Below are positions 26,376 through 35,870 of a stretch of 64,000 nucleotides of DNA, piece by piece. The translations under genes were made by a program, and so were the position numbers. The stretch comes from Chloroflexi bacterium bin20 (lineage in GTDB: Bacteria; Chloroflexota; Anaerolineae; Aggregatilineales; Phototrophicaceae). The first letter of the stretch is position 1, and every line of letters starts with the position of its first letter. The notes beneath the pieces were generated by a model. The model saw only the letters and a program-made list of their open reading frames with translations, was not told the DNA's origin and did not search any database. The DNA is taken from assembly GCA_002238485.1 (NCBI GenBank), contig MPMG01000001.1, forward strand, positions 558,001 through 622,000, written 5' to 3'.

Positions 26376-26498
26376 ATGTCGGAAGATGGTCTTGCTGGGC
26401 TTAGCCCTCGTTTCGCTTTTGGCCACAGTCGATATTTGAAAGGAGCGCCTCCCTATGGCAACGCGAACATACGACCCCAATACTGTCATAATCTTTGA
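26376..26498 (+). CDS. Possible small ORF overlapping the leuA start
   Basis: A 40-codon frame starts at an ATG (26376) placed just after the strongest ribosome-binding sequence of the window, GGAAGGAGGTG (26359-26369). It ends at a TGA inside leuA (26496-26498), in a different frame. The peptide (MSEDGLAGLSPRFAFGHSR and onward) has only four Leu and no run of any amino acid, so it is not an obvious attenuator peptide. It could couple translation into leuA. Family support is absent; treat as tentative. Confidence 0.3.
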   Translation: MSEDGLAGLSPRFAFGHSRYLKGAPPYGNANIRPQYCHNL

Positions 26499-28062
26499 CA
26501 CCACCTTGCGCGATGGCGAGCAAAGCCCAGGCGCAACGCTCTCCAGCGCCGAGAAGCTGGAAATCGCCCGACAGCTGTCCGCGCTGGGTGTCGATGTCAT
26601 TGAGGCCGGCTTCCCAGCCGCCTCGCCCGATGATCTGCGTGCTGTACAGCGCATCGCCCGCGAAGTCGGCACGCCGGATGGACCGAGCGTGGCGGGGTTG
26701 GCGCGCGCATTGGAAAGCGATATCCGCACAGCTTGGGAAGGCGTAAAGGATGCTGCCAAACCGCGCATCCATACCTTCCTCGGCACCTCGCCCAGCCACC
26801 TGGGCATGCTGCGCATCGACAAAGCAGAAGGCTTGCAGCGAATCCGCGATGCTGTAACCTTGGCGAAGGGCTTGTGCGACGATGTCGAGTTCAGCCCCAT
26901 GGATGCGGGCAGGACCGATACCGAATACTTGATCCAAGCCTGTGCGGTGGCGGTCGAATGCGGCGCGACCACCCTGAACATTCCCGATACGGTCGGCTAT
27001 GTCATGCCATCGGAATGGGCAGACACCTTGGAAATGCTGATCAATGAGACGCCGGGCGCAGGACCGGGCAGCGGCGTGATCTGGTCGGTGCATTGTCACA
27101 ACGATCTGGGTTTGGCGACTGCCAATACGTTGGCGGGCCTCAAACGCGGCGTGCGCCAGGTGGAAGTAACGATAAACGGCATTGGCGAGCGCGCCGGCAA
27201 CACCAGCCTGGAAGAAGTCGTCATGGCCATCCACACGCGCAAAAGCTTCTATGACCTGCGCACCAATATCGACTCCACGCAGATCATGAAGACCAGCCGC
27301 ATGGTGCGCAATTACATGGGCATGCCCGTGCAGCCCAACAAAGCCATTGTCGGCGCGAATGCCTTCGCCCACGAGAGCGGCATCCACCAGGACGGCGTGC
27401 TCAAAAATGCCGAGACTTTCGAAATCATGACGCCCGAAACGGTTGGATTGACGCAGAGCAAACTGGTGCTGGGCAAACACAGCGGCCGCCATGCCCTGCG
27501 CGTGCGACTGAGCGAACTGGGTTACGATGTCGATGGCGACGAGCTGATGGATGTCTTCCGCCGATTCAAGACCTTGGCGGATATGAAAAAGACGGTGACC
27601 GATGCTGATCTGGAAGCGCTGGTTGCCGACGAAGCGGCGCAGAAACCCGAAGATTACTTCCGATTGGTGGATATCCAGGTTGTTTGCGGAACGATGGGCA
27701 TGCCCACGGCGACTGTCAAAATGGTCAACCAGCACGGTGAAGAAATCATCGTCGCGGCGGTGGGGACGGGTCCGGTGGATGCGTCGTACCGCGCTGTCGA
27801 CGAGATCATCCAGGCGCCCAGTACCTTGATGGAGTTCAATGTGCACAGCGTGACCGAAGGCATCGACGCGCTGGGCGAGGTCACTGTGCGCATCGCGCCC
27901 GAAGGCGGCAGCCGCACATTTGGCGGATACGGCGCCGACAGCGATATTGTGGTATCCAGCGTGAAAGCCTATGTAGCGGCGCTGAATCGCATGATCGCCA
28001 GTATGGGCTTCGACGATGTCGCTCCCGAAGGCGATGTCGCCATGGTCGGACTTTCAGCCTAG
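26455..28062 (+). CDS. leuA: 2-isopropylmalate synthase
   Basis: A 535-residue enzyme condensing acetyl-CoA with 2-oxoisovalerate, the committed step of leucine synthesis. The TIM-barrel begins [18 protein letters not shown], has the metal motif [16 protein letters not shown] and the linker block [17 protein letters not shown]. The C-terminal LeuA dimer domain, the site of leucine feedback inhibition, occupies about residues 395-520. AAAGGAG precedes the ATG. A small ORF with a very strong ribosome site overlaps its start. cimA, a paralogue, lies three genes on. Confidence 0.95.
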   Translation: MATRTYDPNTVIIFDTTLRDGEQSPGATLSSAEKLEIARQLSALGVDVIEAGFPAASPDDLRAVQRIAREVGTPDGPSVAGLARALESDIRTAWEGVKDAAKPRIHTFLGTSPSHLGMLRIDKAEGLQRIRDAVTLAKGLCDDVEFSPMDAGRTDTEYLIQACAVAVECGATTLNIPDTVGYVMPSEWADTLEMLINETPGAGPGSGVIWSVHCHNDLGLATANTLAGLKRGVRQVEVTINGIGERAGNTSLEEVVMAIHTRKSFYDLRTNIDSTQIMKTSRMVRNYMGMPVQPNKAIVGANAFAHESGIHQDGVLKNAETFEIMTPETVGLTQSKLVLGKHSGRHALRVRLSELGYDVDGDELMDVFRRFKTLADMKKTVTDADLEALVADEAAQKPEDYFRLVDIQVVCGTMGMPTATVKMVNQHGEEIIVAAVGTGPVDASYRAVDEIIQAPSTLMEFNVHSVTEGIDALGEVTVRIAPEGGSRTFGGYGADSDIVVSSVKAYVAALNRMIASMGFDDVAPEGDVAMVGLSA

Positions 28063-28087
28063 ACGAACAGACAGATGAGGGATGCAA

Positions 28088-29524
28088 ATGACGGACAATG
28101 GAAGACCGCGCACGCTCTTTGAGAAAGTGTGGAATGCCCACACGGTGCGCGAACAAAGCGACGACAGTCCAGCTGTGCTCTACATTGATTTGCACCTGGT
28201 GCACGAGGTTACTTCGCCACAGGCATTCTCCATGCTGCGCGAACGCGGGCTGATGGTGCGCCGACCCGAACAGACGATTGGCACGATGGATCACAGCACG
28301 CCGACCACGCCGCGCAATGAGCTGGGCATCATCCCGATAGCAGACGCCATGGCGGCAAAGCAGCTGGACACCTTCTCGCGCAACTGCAGCGACTTTGGCA
28401 TTCCCATGTATGCGCTGGGCGATGAGCATCAGGGCATTGTGCATGTCATTGGTCCGGAAAAAGGCTTGACGCAGCCAGGCATGACCATCGTTTGTGGCGA
28501 TAGCCATACCAGCACACATGGCGCATTTGGCGCGCTGGCATTTGGTATTGGCACCAGCGAGGTCGGGCATGTTTTGGCGACGCAGACCTTGTTGCAGAAC
28601 AAGCCGCGCACCATGGCGGTCAATGTCGAGGGACGGCTGGGCGAAGGGGTGACTGCCAAAGACATCATTTTGGCGATCATCGCGCGCATCGGCATCGGCG
28701 GCGGCACCGGGCAGGTATTTGAATATCGCGGCGAAGCCATCCGCAGCCTCGGCATGGAAGGGCGCATGACGGTTTGCAATATGTCCATTGAAGGCGGCGC
28801 GCGGGCCGGCATGGTCGCGCCCGACGACACGACCTTCGAATATATGGTCGGGCGGCAGCATGCCCCCAGCGGCGCAGACTGGGACGCGGCGATGGCCTAT
28901 TGGCGAACGCTGCCAACGGACGATGGCGCGGCATTCGACCAGCAGATCACGCTAAGCGCCGATGAGTTGATCCCCATGATCACTTATGGCACCAATCCGG
29001 GCATGGGCATGCCTATCGATGGCGCTGTGCCCGCCCCGGCCGATGAGCCCGACTTCAACAAGAAGACCGCGCTGGACAAGGCGCTCGCCTATATGGACTT
29101 GTCGCCCGGGCAGCGGTTGCTGGGCAAGGCGATCGATGTTGTCTTCATCGGCAGCTGCACCAACTCACGCATTACGGACTTGCGGCAGGCGGCGAGTTTC
29201 ATCGAAGGCCGCAAGGTAGCCGACTCGGTACGCATGATGGTCGTGCCTGGATCGCAGCAGGTCAAAAAGCAGGCGGAAAGCGAAGGTCTGGACGATATCT
29301 TCAGGGCGGCGGGCGCAGAATGGCGCGAGGCCGGCTGTTCCATGTGCATCGCCATGAACGGCGACCAGCTGCAACCTGGGCAATACGCTGTATCCACCAG
29401 CAACCGCAACTTCGAGGGACGCCAGGGCAAGGGCGGACGCACCTTCCTGGCAAGCCCACTCACCGCTGCGGCATCGGCTGTATCGGGCGTGGTCGCCGAC
29501 CCGCGTGTCCTGTTGGCGGATTAG
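28088..29524 (+). CDS. leuC: 3-isopropylmalate dehydratase, large subunit
   Basis: A 478-residue aconitase-family subunit carrying the 4Fe-4S cluster. It isomerises 2- to 3-isopropylmalate and, with CimA products, citramalate to 3-methylmalate. Family blocks are [37 protein letters not shown], and the cluster Cys residues in FIGSCTNSR and GCSMCIAMN. An ATG at 28088 has TGAGGG six bases upstream and is favoured over one two codons earlier. It pairs with leuD nine bases downstream. Confidence 0.95.
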   Translation: MTDNGRPRTLFEKVWNAHTVREQSDDSPAVLYIDLHLVHEVTSPQAFSMLRERGLMVRRPEQTIGTMDHSTPTTPRNELGIIPIADAMAAKQLDTFSRNCSDFGIPMYALGDEHQGIVHVIGPEKGLTQPGMTIVCGDSHTSTHGAFGALAFGIGTSEVGHVLATQTLLQNKPRTMAVNVEGRLGEGVTAKDIILAIIARIGIGGGTGQVFEYRGEAIRSLGMEGRMTVCNMSIEGGARAGMVAPDDTTFEYMVGRQHAPSGADWDAAMAYWRTLPTDDGAAFDQQITLSADELIPMITYGTNPGMGMPIDGAVPAPADEPDFNKKTALDKALAYMDLSPGQRLLGKAIDVVFIGSCTNSRITDLRQAASFIEGRKVADSVRMMVVPGSQQVKKQAESEGLDDIFRAAGAEWREAGCSMCIAMNGDQLQPGQYAVSTSNRNFEGRQGKGGRTFLASPLTAAASAVSGVVADPRVLLAD

Positions 29525-29533
29525 GAGGCAAAG

Positions 29534-30145
29534 ATGGAAAAGATACGGCATATCAGCGGCAGCATCATAGGCCTGCCCGCCAACGACATTGACACTGACC
29601 AGATTATCCCGGCGCGCTTTTTGAAAGTGACCGACAAAGCGGGCTTGGGCAAAGCGGCCTTTTGCGACTGGCGCTACCTGGAAGACGGCGAGACGCCCAA
29701 CCCCGCTTTCATCCTCAATCAGCCTGCTTATGCTGGCGCATCGGTTTTGGTGGCTGGCAACAACTTCGGCTGTGGCAGCTCGCGCGAGCATGCGCCCTGG
29801 GCTTTGCTGGGCGCGGGCTTCAACGCGGTGATCAGCACCGATTTCGCCGATATCTTCCGCAACAACGCGCTCAAAAACGGCTTGCTGCCCATCGTCGTCG
29901 ACCGCGATACCCAGCAGCAGTTGTTCAGCTTGGCCGACGAAGACCCGGGCACGACAGTCAGCGTCGATGTCGAAGCGCAGGAGCTGACACTGCCCGATGG
30001 CCGCCGCGTCAACTTCCCGCTGGACGGATTCTCGAAGTATTGTCTGCTGCATGGCGTCGACCAACTCGGGTATCTGCTGGCGCTGGAAGACGATGTGCTG
30101 GCATACGAGGCGGGCAATCCCCAGCGTGTGACAACCACTGACTGA
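29534..30145 (+). CDS. leuD: 3-isopropylmalate dehydratase, small subunit
   Basis: A 203-residue swivel-domain subunit of LeuCD. Motifs are [15 protein letters not shown], the substrate-binding [17 protein letters not shown], and [13 protein letters not shown]. The length is normal for the bacterial subunit. AGGAGG lies upstream of the ATG and the gap to leuC is nine bases. Confidence 0.95.
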   Translation: MEKIRHISGSIIGLPANDIDTDQIIPARFLKVTDKAGLGKAAFCDWRYLEDGETPNPAFILNQPAYAGASVLVAGNNFGCGSSREHAPWALLGAGFNAVISTDFADIFRNNALKNGLLPIVVDRDTQQQLFSLADEDPGTTVSVDVEAQELTLPDGRRVNFPLDGFSKYCLLHGVDQLGYLLALEDDVLAYEAGNPQRVTTTD

Positions 30146-30170
30146 AGCGCGAAAGGGAAGGGCGCAGTCC

Positions 30171-31769
30171 ATGCAGAAAGTCGCAATTTATGACACGACC
30201 CTGCGCGACGGCAGCCAGCGAGAAGGCATCTCTTTCTCCGTGGCTGACAAGCTGCATATCACGCGCCTGCTGGACGAGCTGGGCGTTGACTATATTGAAG
30301 GCGGCTGGCCTGGCTCTAACCCCAAAGACGCGGCCTATTTTGATCAGGTGAGCGCAATCGACCTGGCGCAGGCCAAGATCGCCGCATTCGGCTCGACGCG
30401 GCGCAAAGGTATCGCGCCAGAAAACGACGCCAACATTCGCGCGCTGGTGGCTGCCGGCACGCCAGTGGTGACGGTGGTCGGCAAGACATCTATGCTGCAT
30501 GTAACCGATGTCTTGCAGACCACAGCGGACGAAAACCTGCGTATGATCGAAGACAGCCTGGCATTTCTGAAATCGCTGGGCAAAGAAGTCATCTACGACG
30601 CCGAACATTTTTTTGACGGCGCAAAACTGGATATGGAATATGGCTTCGACACGTTGGCGGCTGCGGCGGCTGGCGGCGCGGATGTCATCGTGCTCTGCGA
30701 TACCAACGGCGGCTCTATGCCCTGGGAAACCGCGGAGTTCTTCATGCGCGCGCGGGAACTATTTCCTGAAATGGTCTTCGGCATACACACACACAACGAC
30801 AGTGAACTGGCGGTGGCGAATTCACTGGCGGCGGTGCGGGCGGGCGCGGCGCATGTGCAAGGGACGATCAATGGCTATGGCGAGCGCTGCGGCAACGCCA
30901 ACCTGTGCAGCATCATCCCCGATCTCATCATCAAGATGGGACTGCCTTGCCTGGCCCGAGATGGACAACTGCCCATTTTGACGCATCTATCGCGGGCAGT
31001 CGCCGAGATCGCCAACCTTGCGCCCGATACGCATCTGCCTTATGTCGGCAAGAGCGCCTTCGCGCACAAAGGCGGCATCCATGTGGCAGCCATGCGGCGC
31101 AATGTCGACAGCTATCAGCATATCGAGCCAGAATTGGTCGGCAACAAGACGCGCGTGCTGGTTTCGGACTTGTCTGGCCGCGGCAATCTGCTCAGCAAGT
31201 CGGAAGAACTTGGCTTGGATATTTCGCGGTTCGAAGCAACGCAAGTCTTGAACGACATCAAAGAACTGGAGAATGCCGGCTTCGTGTTTGAAGGCGCGGA
31301 AGCCTCGGTGGCGGTGCGCTTGCGGCGGGCATCGGCGGATTATGTGCCGCTATTCACCTTGCTCGATTTCACCGTGATCGTCGAAGATCGGCGCGGACGC
31401 GGACAGCTGGCTGAGGCCATGGTCAAGCTGGATGTCGATGGCGATGTCGTGCACACAGCCGCCGAGGGCAATGGGCCGGTCAATGCGCTGGATCTGGCGC
31501 TGCGCAAGGCGCTGTTGCCGCTGTATCCGGCTCTGCGCGATATCCAGCTGGTCGATTACAAAGTGCGCATCATAGACAGCCAGCAGGCCACCGGCGCGAT
31601 GACTCGCGTGCTGATCGACTCGTATAATGGCAAACAGCGCTGGAGCACGGTGGGCGCCGGCACCGACATCATCTGCGCGAGCTGGCTGGCGCTGGTCGAC
31701 AGCGTCGAATATGGTTTATCGATCGCCAGTATGGAAGGCGAACGAAGGTCTGTGGAAATGGCGCGCTAA
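30171..31769 (+). CDS. cimA: (R)-citramalate synthase
   Basis: A 532-residue enzyme of the LeuA superfamily, citramalate-synthase type. It condenses pyruvate with acetyl-CoA, which with LeuCD and LeuB yields 2-oxobutyrate for isoleucine. Typical stretches differ from leuA: YDTTLRDGSQREGISFSV, DYIEGGWPGSNPKD, YDAEHFFDGAK, HTHNDSELAVANSLAAV and GTINGYGERCGNANL. A C-terminal LeuA dimer domain is present. It sits between leuD and leuB, whose products it needs. No threonine deaminase gene is in the window. Confidence 0.9.
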   Translation: MQKVAIYDTTLRDGSQREGISFSVADKLHITRLLDELGVDYIEGGWPGSNPKDAAYFDQVSAIDLAQAKIAAFGSTRRKGIAPENDANIRALVAAGTPVVTVVGKTSMLHVTDVLQTTADENLRMIEDSLAFLKSLGKEVIYDAEHFFDGAKLDMEYGFDTLAAAAAGGADVIVLCDTNGGSMPWETAEFFMRARELFPEMVFGIHTHNDSELAVANSLAAVRAGAAHVQGTINGYGERCGNANLCSIIPDLIIKMGLPCLARDGQLPILTHLSRAVAEIANLAPDTHLPYVGKSAFAHKGGIHVAAMRRNVDSYQHIEPELVGNKTRVLVSDLSGRGNLLSKSEELGLDISRFEATQVLNDIKELENAGFVFEGAEASVAVRLRRASADYVPLFTLLDFTVIVEDRRGRGQLAEAMVKLDVDGDVVHTAAEGNGPVNALDLALRKALLPLYPALRDIQLVDYKVRIIDSQQATGAMTRVLIDSYNGKQRWSTVGAGTDIICASWLALVDSVEYGLSIASMEGERRSVEMAR

Positions 31770-31791
31770 TCAATTCGTGGAAGGACAACAA

Positions 31792-32853
31792 ATGAAGGCG
31801 ACAATTGCGGTACTTTCGGGCGATGGCATCGGACCCGAAGTAGTTTCACATGCGACCAGGCTGCTGGCAGCGATTGCCGAGAAGCGCGGTCACCAGTTTC
31901 GATTCGTGCATGGGTTGATCGGCGGCATCGCCATTGACGAGACGGGCGACCCACTGCCGGCGGAAACTGTCGCCATCTGTGAAGATGCCGATGCCATCTT
32001 GCTTGGCGCGGTCGGCGGACCAAAGTGGTCTGACCCCACTGCGACTGTCCAGCCCGAGCGCGGCTTGCTGGGCTTGCGGCAGCATTTTGGGCTCTTCGCC
32101 AATTTGCGCCCGGTCAAAACGTATCCTGCCCTGGCTGCGCACGCTCCACTGCGCGCCGATTTGCTGGAAGATGTCGATATTCTCTTTGTGCGCGAGCTGG
32201 TCAGCGGCATCTATTTTGGCGAGCGCCAGGAACAGGGCGAAGGCGATGTCTCCTACGACACCATGACGTATACCAGCGCCCAGGTCGAACAAGTAGCGAA
32301 TGTGGCTTTTCGCGCGGCACAAGGCCGGCGGGGCAAGCTGTGTTCGGTGGACAAAGCCAATGTGCTGGCCTCCATGCGTCTGTGGCGGCGCACCGTCGTG
32401 GCGCTGCACGAAGAATACGCCGATGTCGAGCTGGAGCATTTGCTGGTAGACGCGGCAACCATGCATTTGCTGACGCGCCCCGGCAGCTTTGATGTCATCG
32501 TGGCGGGCAATATGTTCGGCGACATTTTGAGCGACGAAGCCTCGGTGCTGGCTGGCAGCTTGGGCATGCTGCCGTCTGCGTCGCTGCGCGCCGACAACTT
32601 TGGCTTGTATGAGCCGGTGCACGGTTCCGCGCCCGATATTGCCGGGCAAGGCAAAGCCAACCCGATCGGCATGTTTCTCAGCGCGGCGCTGCTGTTGCGG
32701 TATAGCTTGCGGCTGGAAGATGAGGCAAGCGCGATAGAGGCGGCTGTAGATGCGGCGCTCGCTGATGGTTTGCGCACGGCCGATATCGCCAAGGCCGATG
32801 AGAGGCCTGTGTCTACCGATGACTTCGCGGCTGCGGTCCTCGCGCGAATCTAG
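31792..32853 (+). CDS. leuB: 3-isopropylmalate dehydrogenase
   Basis: A 353-residue NAD-dependent oxidative decarboxylase acting on 3-isopropylmalate, and on 3-methylmalate in the citramalate route. It opens IAVLSGDGIGPEVV, has LLGAVGGPKW, RELVSGIYFG, NMFGDILSDEAS and the NAD-site motif EPVHGSAPDIAGQGKANP. GGAAGGA precedes the ATG at 31792; the frame stays open upstream inside cimA but this is not coding. It ends the operon. The following 261 bases show no terminator or gene. Confidence 0.95.
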   Translation: MKATIAVLSGDGIGPEVVSHATRLLAAIAEKRGHQFRFVHGLIGGIAIDETGDPLPAETVAICEDADAILLGAVGGPKWSDPTATVQPERGLLGLRQHFGLFANLRPVKTYPALAAHAPLRADLLEDVDILFVRELVSGIYFGERQEQGEGDVSYDTMTYTSAQVEQVANVAFRAAQGRRGKLCSVDKANVLASMRLWRRTVVALHEEYADVELEHLLVDAATMHLLTRPGSFDVIVAGNMFGDILSDEASVLAGSLGMLPSASLRADNFGLYEPVHGSAPDIAGQGKANPIGMFLSAALLLRYSLRLEDEASAIEAAVDAALADGLRTADIAKADERPVSTDDFAAAVLARI

Positions 32854-33114
32854 GTGCAGGGCATTCGCGCAGTCATACTGGACCACCGAATCCACCAAGT
32901 TGAACGAGTTCACTGAAAGTCTGTATGGACAGGCAAGAAGTGGCTATGTTTTTGCAACGATGTCGTGGACGATTCGGAGATAGACGCCGCCGGATTTCCA
33001 GGATGACTCTTTCGGCGCAAAAACGAAAGCACAGTGCAAGAACTTTGCCTTCCTCTCGCTATACTCAACAAATTCTGTGTACTTGGCGGTACCGTATCTG
33101 TGTCTATATGACAC

Positions 33115-34422
33115 TTACCAGACGGGCTGCAACTCTGATTGCGCTGTGATGCGTGTGATATCCGCGCCCAGTTGGCTCATCAGGTCATCCATGCTTTCGT
33201 AACCGCGGTCGATCTGATAGACATTTTCGATCGTGCTTTCGCCTTCGGCAGCCAGCGCCGCCAGCAGAATCGTCGCGCCCGCGCGGATGTTGTCGGCAGT
33301 GAGACGCGCCGGCTTCAAGCGATCGACACCCTTGACGATGCAGACTCCGCTCTGGCTGATGAGGATGTCAGCGCCCATCTGCAGCAGCGATTCGACATAA
33401 TCGTAGCGGTCGTCAAAGACGCGCTCGCGGATATAACTCGTCCCGTCGGACAGGCAAGACAGCGCTGCGACGCAGGGCTGCAAGTCAGTCGGGAAGCCGG
33501 GGTAAGGGTGAGTCTGGATGTTGATAGGGTTCAGCCGTTCCTGCCGTCCTCGCACGCGGATCGACTTGCCTTTGATGCGGATATCCACGCCCATCTGCTC
33601 CAGCTTGGCACAGACGATGCGCAGATGGGCCGGCTCGGTATCGTGAATGGTGACATCGCCGCCAGTGATCGCCGCTGCCATCATTACCGTGCCCGTCACC
33701 AGACGGTCGGGCATAGGACTGTAGTCTGTAGCGCGTAGACGTTCAACGCCATGAATGAAGAGCGTGCTGGTGCCCAATCCGCGGATGTCAGCGCCCATAG
33801 CATTCAGAAATTTGCCAAAATCGATGATTTCGGGCTCGACCGAAGCATTTTCCAGGATCGTTTGTCCCTCTGCCAGCGCCGCCGCCAGCATAAGGTTTTC
33901 AGTGCCGGTGTGGCTGGGCAAGTCGAGGTATAGCAGGGTGCCGCGGAAGCGCCGTCGTTCTAGCTCGATGATCGTTCTGCCATCATTGAAGTGTTGCACA
34001 TCCGCGCCCAGCCGGGCGAAGCCACGATGATGAAAGTCGATCTTGCGCGTGCCAATGTCGCAGCCGCCACTTCCCGGCAATTCCACATATCCCAGGCGAA
34101 TCTGCAGCGGCGCAAGAAAGAGCACGGAACCACGAAAGCGCTCGGTGATTTCTGCTGGCAAGATTCCGTTGTTTATTGTGCTGGCATCAATGCGGGCTGT
34201 TTTGCTTTGCCGGTCATAGTCGACATTCGCCCCAACCACCCGCAGCAGTTCAAAGGCGCAATCTACATCTTCAATTTCGGGCACCTGGCGCAGGATCGTC
34301 TCGCCATCTTCGACCACAATAGCAGCGGCGATCATCGCCAGAATGGCATTCTTGGCGCGCTGCACATGGATCTGTCCTTGCAGCGGCTGCCCACCATACA
34401 CGCGAAATGCGGAGTCGGTCAT
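33115..34422 (-). CDS. murA: UDP-N-acetylglucosamine 1-carboxyvinyltransferase
   Basis: A 435-residue EPSP-synthase-family enzyme. It adds enolpyruvate from PEP to UDP-GlcNAc, the first committed step of peptidoglycan synthesis. The N-terminal RAKNAIL holds the conserved Lys-Asn pair (K24, N25); the usual Gly before it is Arg. The catalytic Cys is C121 in GSGGCDIGTRKIDFH. The C-terminus has YQIDRGYESMDDLMSQLGAD. The ATG at 34422 has GAGGA upstream; one at 34461 is also possible. Divergent from the cystathionine synthase gene. Other members of this fold exist, but the Cys loop favours MurA. Confidence 0.87.
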   Translation of the reverse strand: MTDSAFRVYGGQPLQGQIHVQRAKNAILAMIAAAIVVEDGETILRQVPEIEDVDCAFELLRVVGANVDYDRQSKTARIDASTINNGILPAEITERFRGSVLFLAPLQIRLGYVELPGSGGCDIGTRKIDFHHRGFARLGADVQHFNDGRTIIELERRRFRGTLLYLDLPSHTGTENLMLAAALAEGQTILENASVEPEIIDFGKFLNAMGADIRGLGTSTLFIHGVERLRATDYSPMPDRLVTGTVMMAAAITGGDVTIHDTEPAHLRIVCAKLEQMGVDIRIKGKSIRVRGRQERLNPINIQTHPYPGFPTDLQPCVAALSCLSDGTSYIRERVFDDRYDYVESLLQMGADILISQSGVCIVKGVDRLKPARLTADNIRAGATILLAALAAEGESTIENVYQIDRGYESMDDLMSQLGADITRITAQSELQPVW

Positions 34423-34506
34423 GTCTGCTGCGTCCTCTTCGTTGCCTGACTCTTGTCGCATAGCTTAGCACAGAGGGGCAAAATGCGATAACGGCATGCC
34501 GCGCAA

Positions 34507-34535
34507 TTGTCGCTGGCTGTGCCTTGTGCTACAGT
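34507..34535 (+). promoter_or_regulatory. Promoter of the cystathionine gamma-synthase gene
   Basis: TTGTCG (34507-34512), a 17-base spacer and TACAGT (34530-34535) with an extended TGC. The start near 34542 supports translation from 34630 and leaves a leader of about 88 bases with no evident riboswitch. Confidence 0.55.
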
Positions 34536-34629
34536 GCCGTCCGCGAGAAACCGCTCAACAAGCAGCCAGTCCGTGCCAGGCCGGCGCGTTTGCCAGATGC
34601 TCGGCAGTTTCGCAGACCAAGGGGCTGCA

Positions 34630-35859
34630 ATGCCAAAATCAGACGACCAGCCAGACCGTCAATACCAGGGCGCCAGCACAAAATCGGTGCACGGCGGCGC
34701 GGCGCGTGACAAAGGCTTCCACGCCATGACCACGCCTATCGTGCAGACGGCCACCTTCACATTCAAGAATACTGCCGAGCTAATTGAGTTTCTGGATGCC
34801 AAGGTCTATGGCGGCGAGCTGGACCGCGAAGAATATGCGCGCTATGGCAATCCGTCGTGCTGGTCGCTTGAGGCGCGCATCGCCCAGCTGGAAGGCGCTG
34901 GCGACGCGCTTATGTATCCCAGTGGCATGTCGGCAGTGACTTCGCTCTTCTTGACTGCGCTGCGCCCGGGCACGCATATCATCATGACCGATGATTGTTA
35001 TCGGCGCACCCGTCAATTCTGCCTGACCACGTTGAAGAAATTCGGCATCGAAACCAGCATCGTGCCCATGTGCAATTATGATGCGCTGGAAGCCGCCATC
35101 ATCCCTGGAAAGACGCGCTTCATCTTCACCGAGACGCCGACAAATCCCTACCTGCGCGTGATGGATCTGGCGCGTCTGGTCGAGTTGGCGCGGACGAATC
35201 GCGCCTTGACCCTGCTGGATACGACTTTTGCCACGCCGGTCAACCTACGCCCGCTGGAATATGGCATTGACTTTGTCATGCACAGCGCCACCAAGTATTT
35301 CGGCGGGCACAACGATGTGCTGGGCGGGGCGATCGCAGGCGATGCGGGGCGCATCAAAGCATTAAAAGATGCCCGCGGCATGTTTGGCAATGTTATCGAT
35401 CCGCATCAGGCATTCCTGATCGAGCGCGGGCTGAAGACCCTGGCCGTGCGTGTGCGCCACCAAAACGAGGCGGCGCTGCAAGTCGCGCGATTCCTGGAAG
35501 AGCACGCCAAGATCGACCGCGTGTACTATCCCGGCTTGCAATCGCATCCCGACCATGAGATCGCCCGTGCCCAAATGAGCGGATTCGGTGGCGTGGTCAG
35601 CTTTGAGGTGGCGGGCGACATCCACGCCACCAGCGGCTTCATCGACCGCCTGCGCATCCCTTATATCGCGCCCAGCCTCGGCGGTACCGAGAGCTTGATT
35701 GAACAGCCGGCTTATGTGAGCTACTACGACCTCAGTCCGCAAGAACGGCAGGAAGCTGGCATCGGCGACAATTTGGTGCGCTTTGCCCTGGGGATAGAAG
35801 ACGCCGAGGATATCATCGCCGATCTGGATGATGCGCTGCGTCAGGTGCCTGCCAGCTAG
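34630..35859 (+). CDS. metB: Cystathionine gamma-synthase (plant-like)
   Basis: A 409-residue Cys/Met-metabolism PLP enzyme. The PLP Lys is K222 in HSATKYFGGHND. YARYGNPSCWSLE, TETPTNPYLRVMD, YYPGLQSHPDHEIA and PYIAPSLGGTESLIEQPA match the plant cystathionine gamma-synthase pattern better than lyases. It would join an activated homoserine with cysteine to cystathionine, on the way to methionine. The ATG at 34630 has AAGGGG upstream. Neighbouring thrC and thrB use the same homoserine pool, which supports the assignment. Methionine gamma-lyase is the main alternative. Confidence 0.83.
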   Translation: MPKSDDQPDRQYQGASTKSVHGGAARDKGFHAMTTPIVQTATFTFKNTAELIEFLDAKVYGGELDREEYARYGNPSCWSLEARIAQLEGAGDALMYPSGMSAVTSLFLTALRPGTHIIMTDDCYRRTRQFCLTTLKKFGIETSIVPMCNYDALEAAIIPGKTRFIFTETPTNPYLRVMDLARLVELARTNRALTLLDTTFATPVNLRPLEYGIDFVMHSATKYFGGHNDVLGGAIAGDAGRIKALKDARGMFGNVIDPHQAFLIERGLKTLAVRVRHQNEAALQVARFLEEHAKIDRVYYPGLQSHPDHEIARAQMSGFGGVVSFEVAGDIHATSGFIDRLRIPYIAPSLGGTESLIEQPAYVSYYDLSPQERQEAGIGDNLVRFALGIEDAEDIIADLDDALRQVPAS

Positions 35860-35870
35860 ATCGAAACGCG

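Noticed and set aside
32854..33114. Coding sequence or terminator after leuB
   Set aside because: Only a short frame without ribosome site or family features is present and no hairpin with a T-run is visible.
34536..34629. SAM or T-box riboswitch before cystathionine gamma-synthase
   Set aside because: The leader of about 90 bases shows no conserved core, no terminator and no antiterminator pairing.
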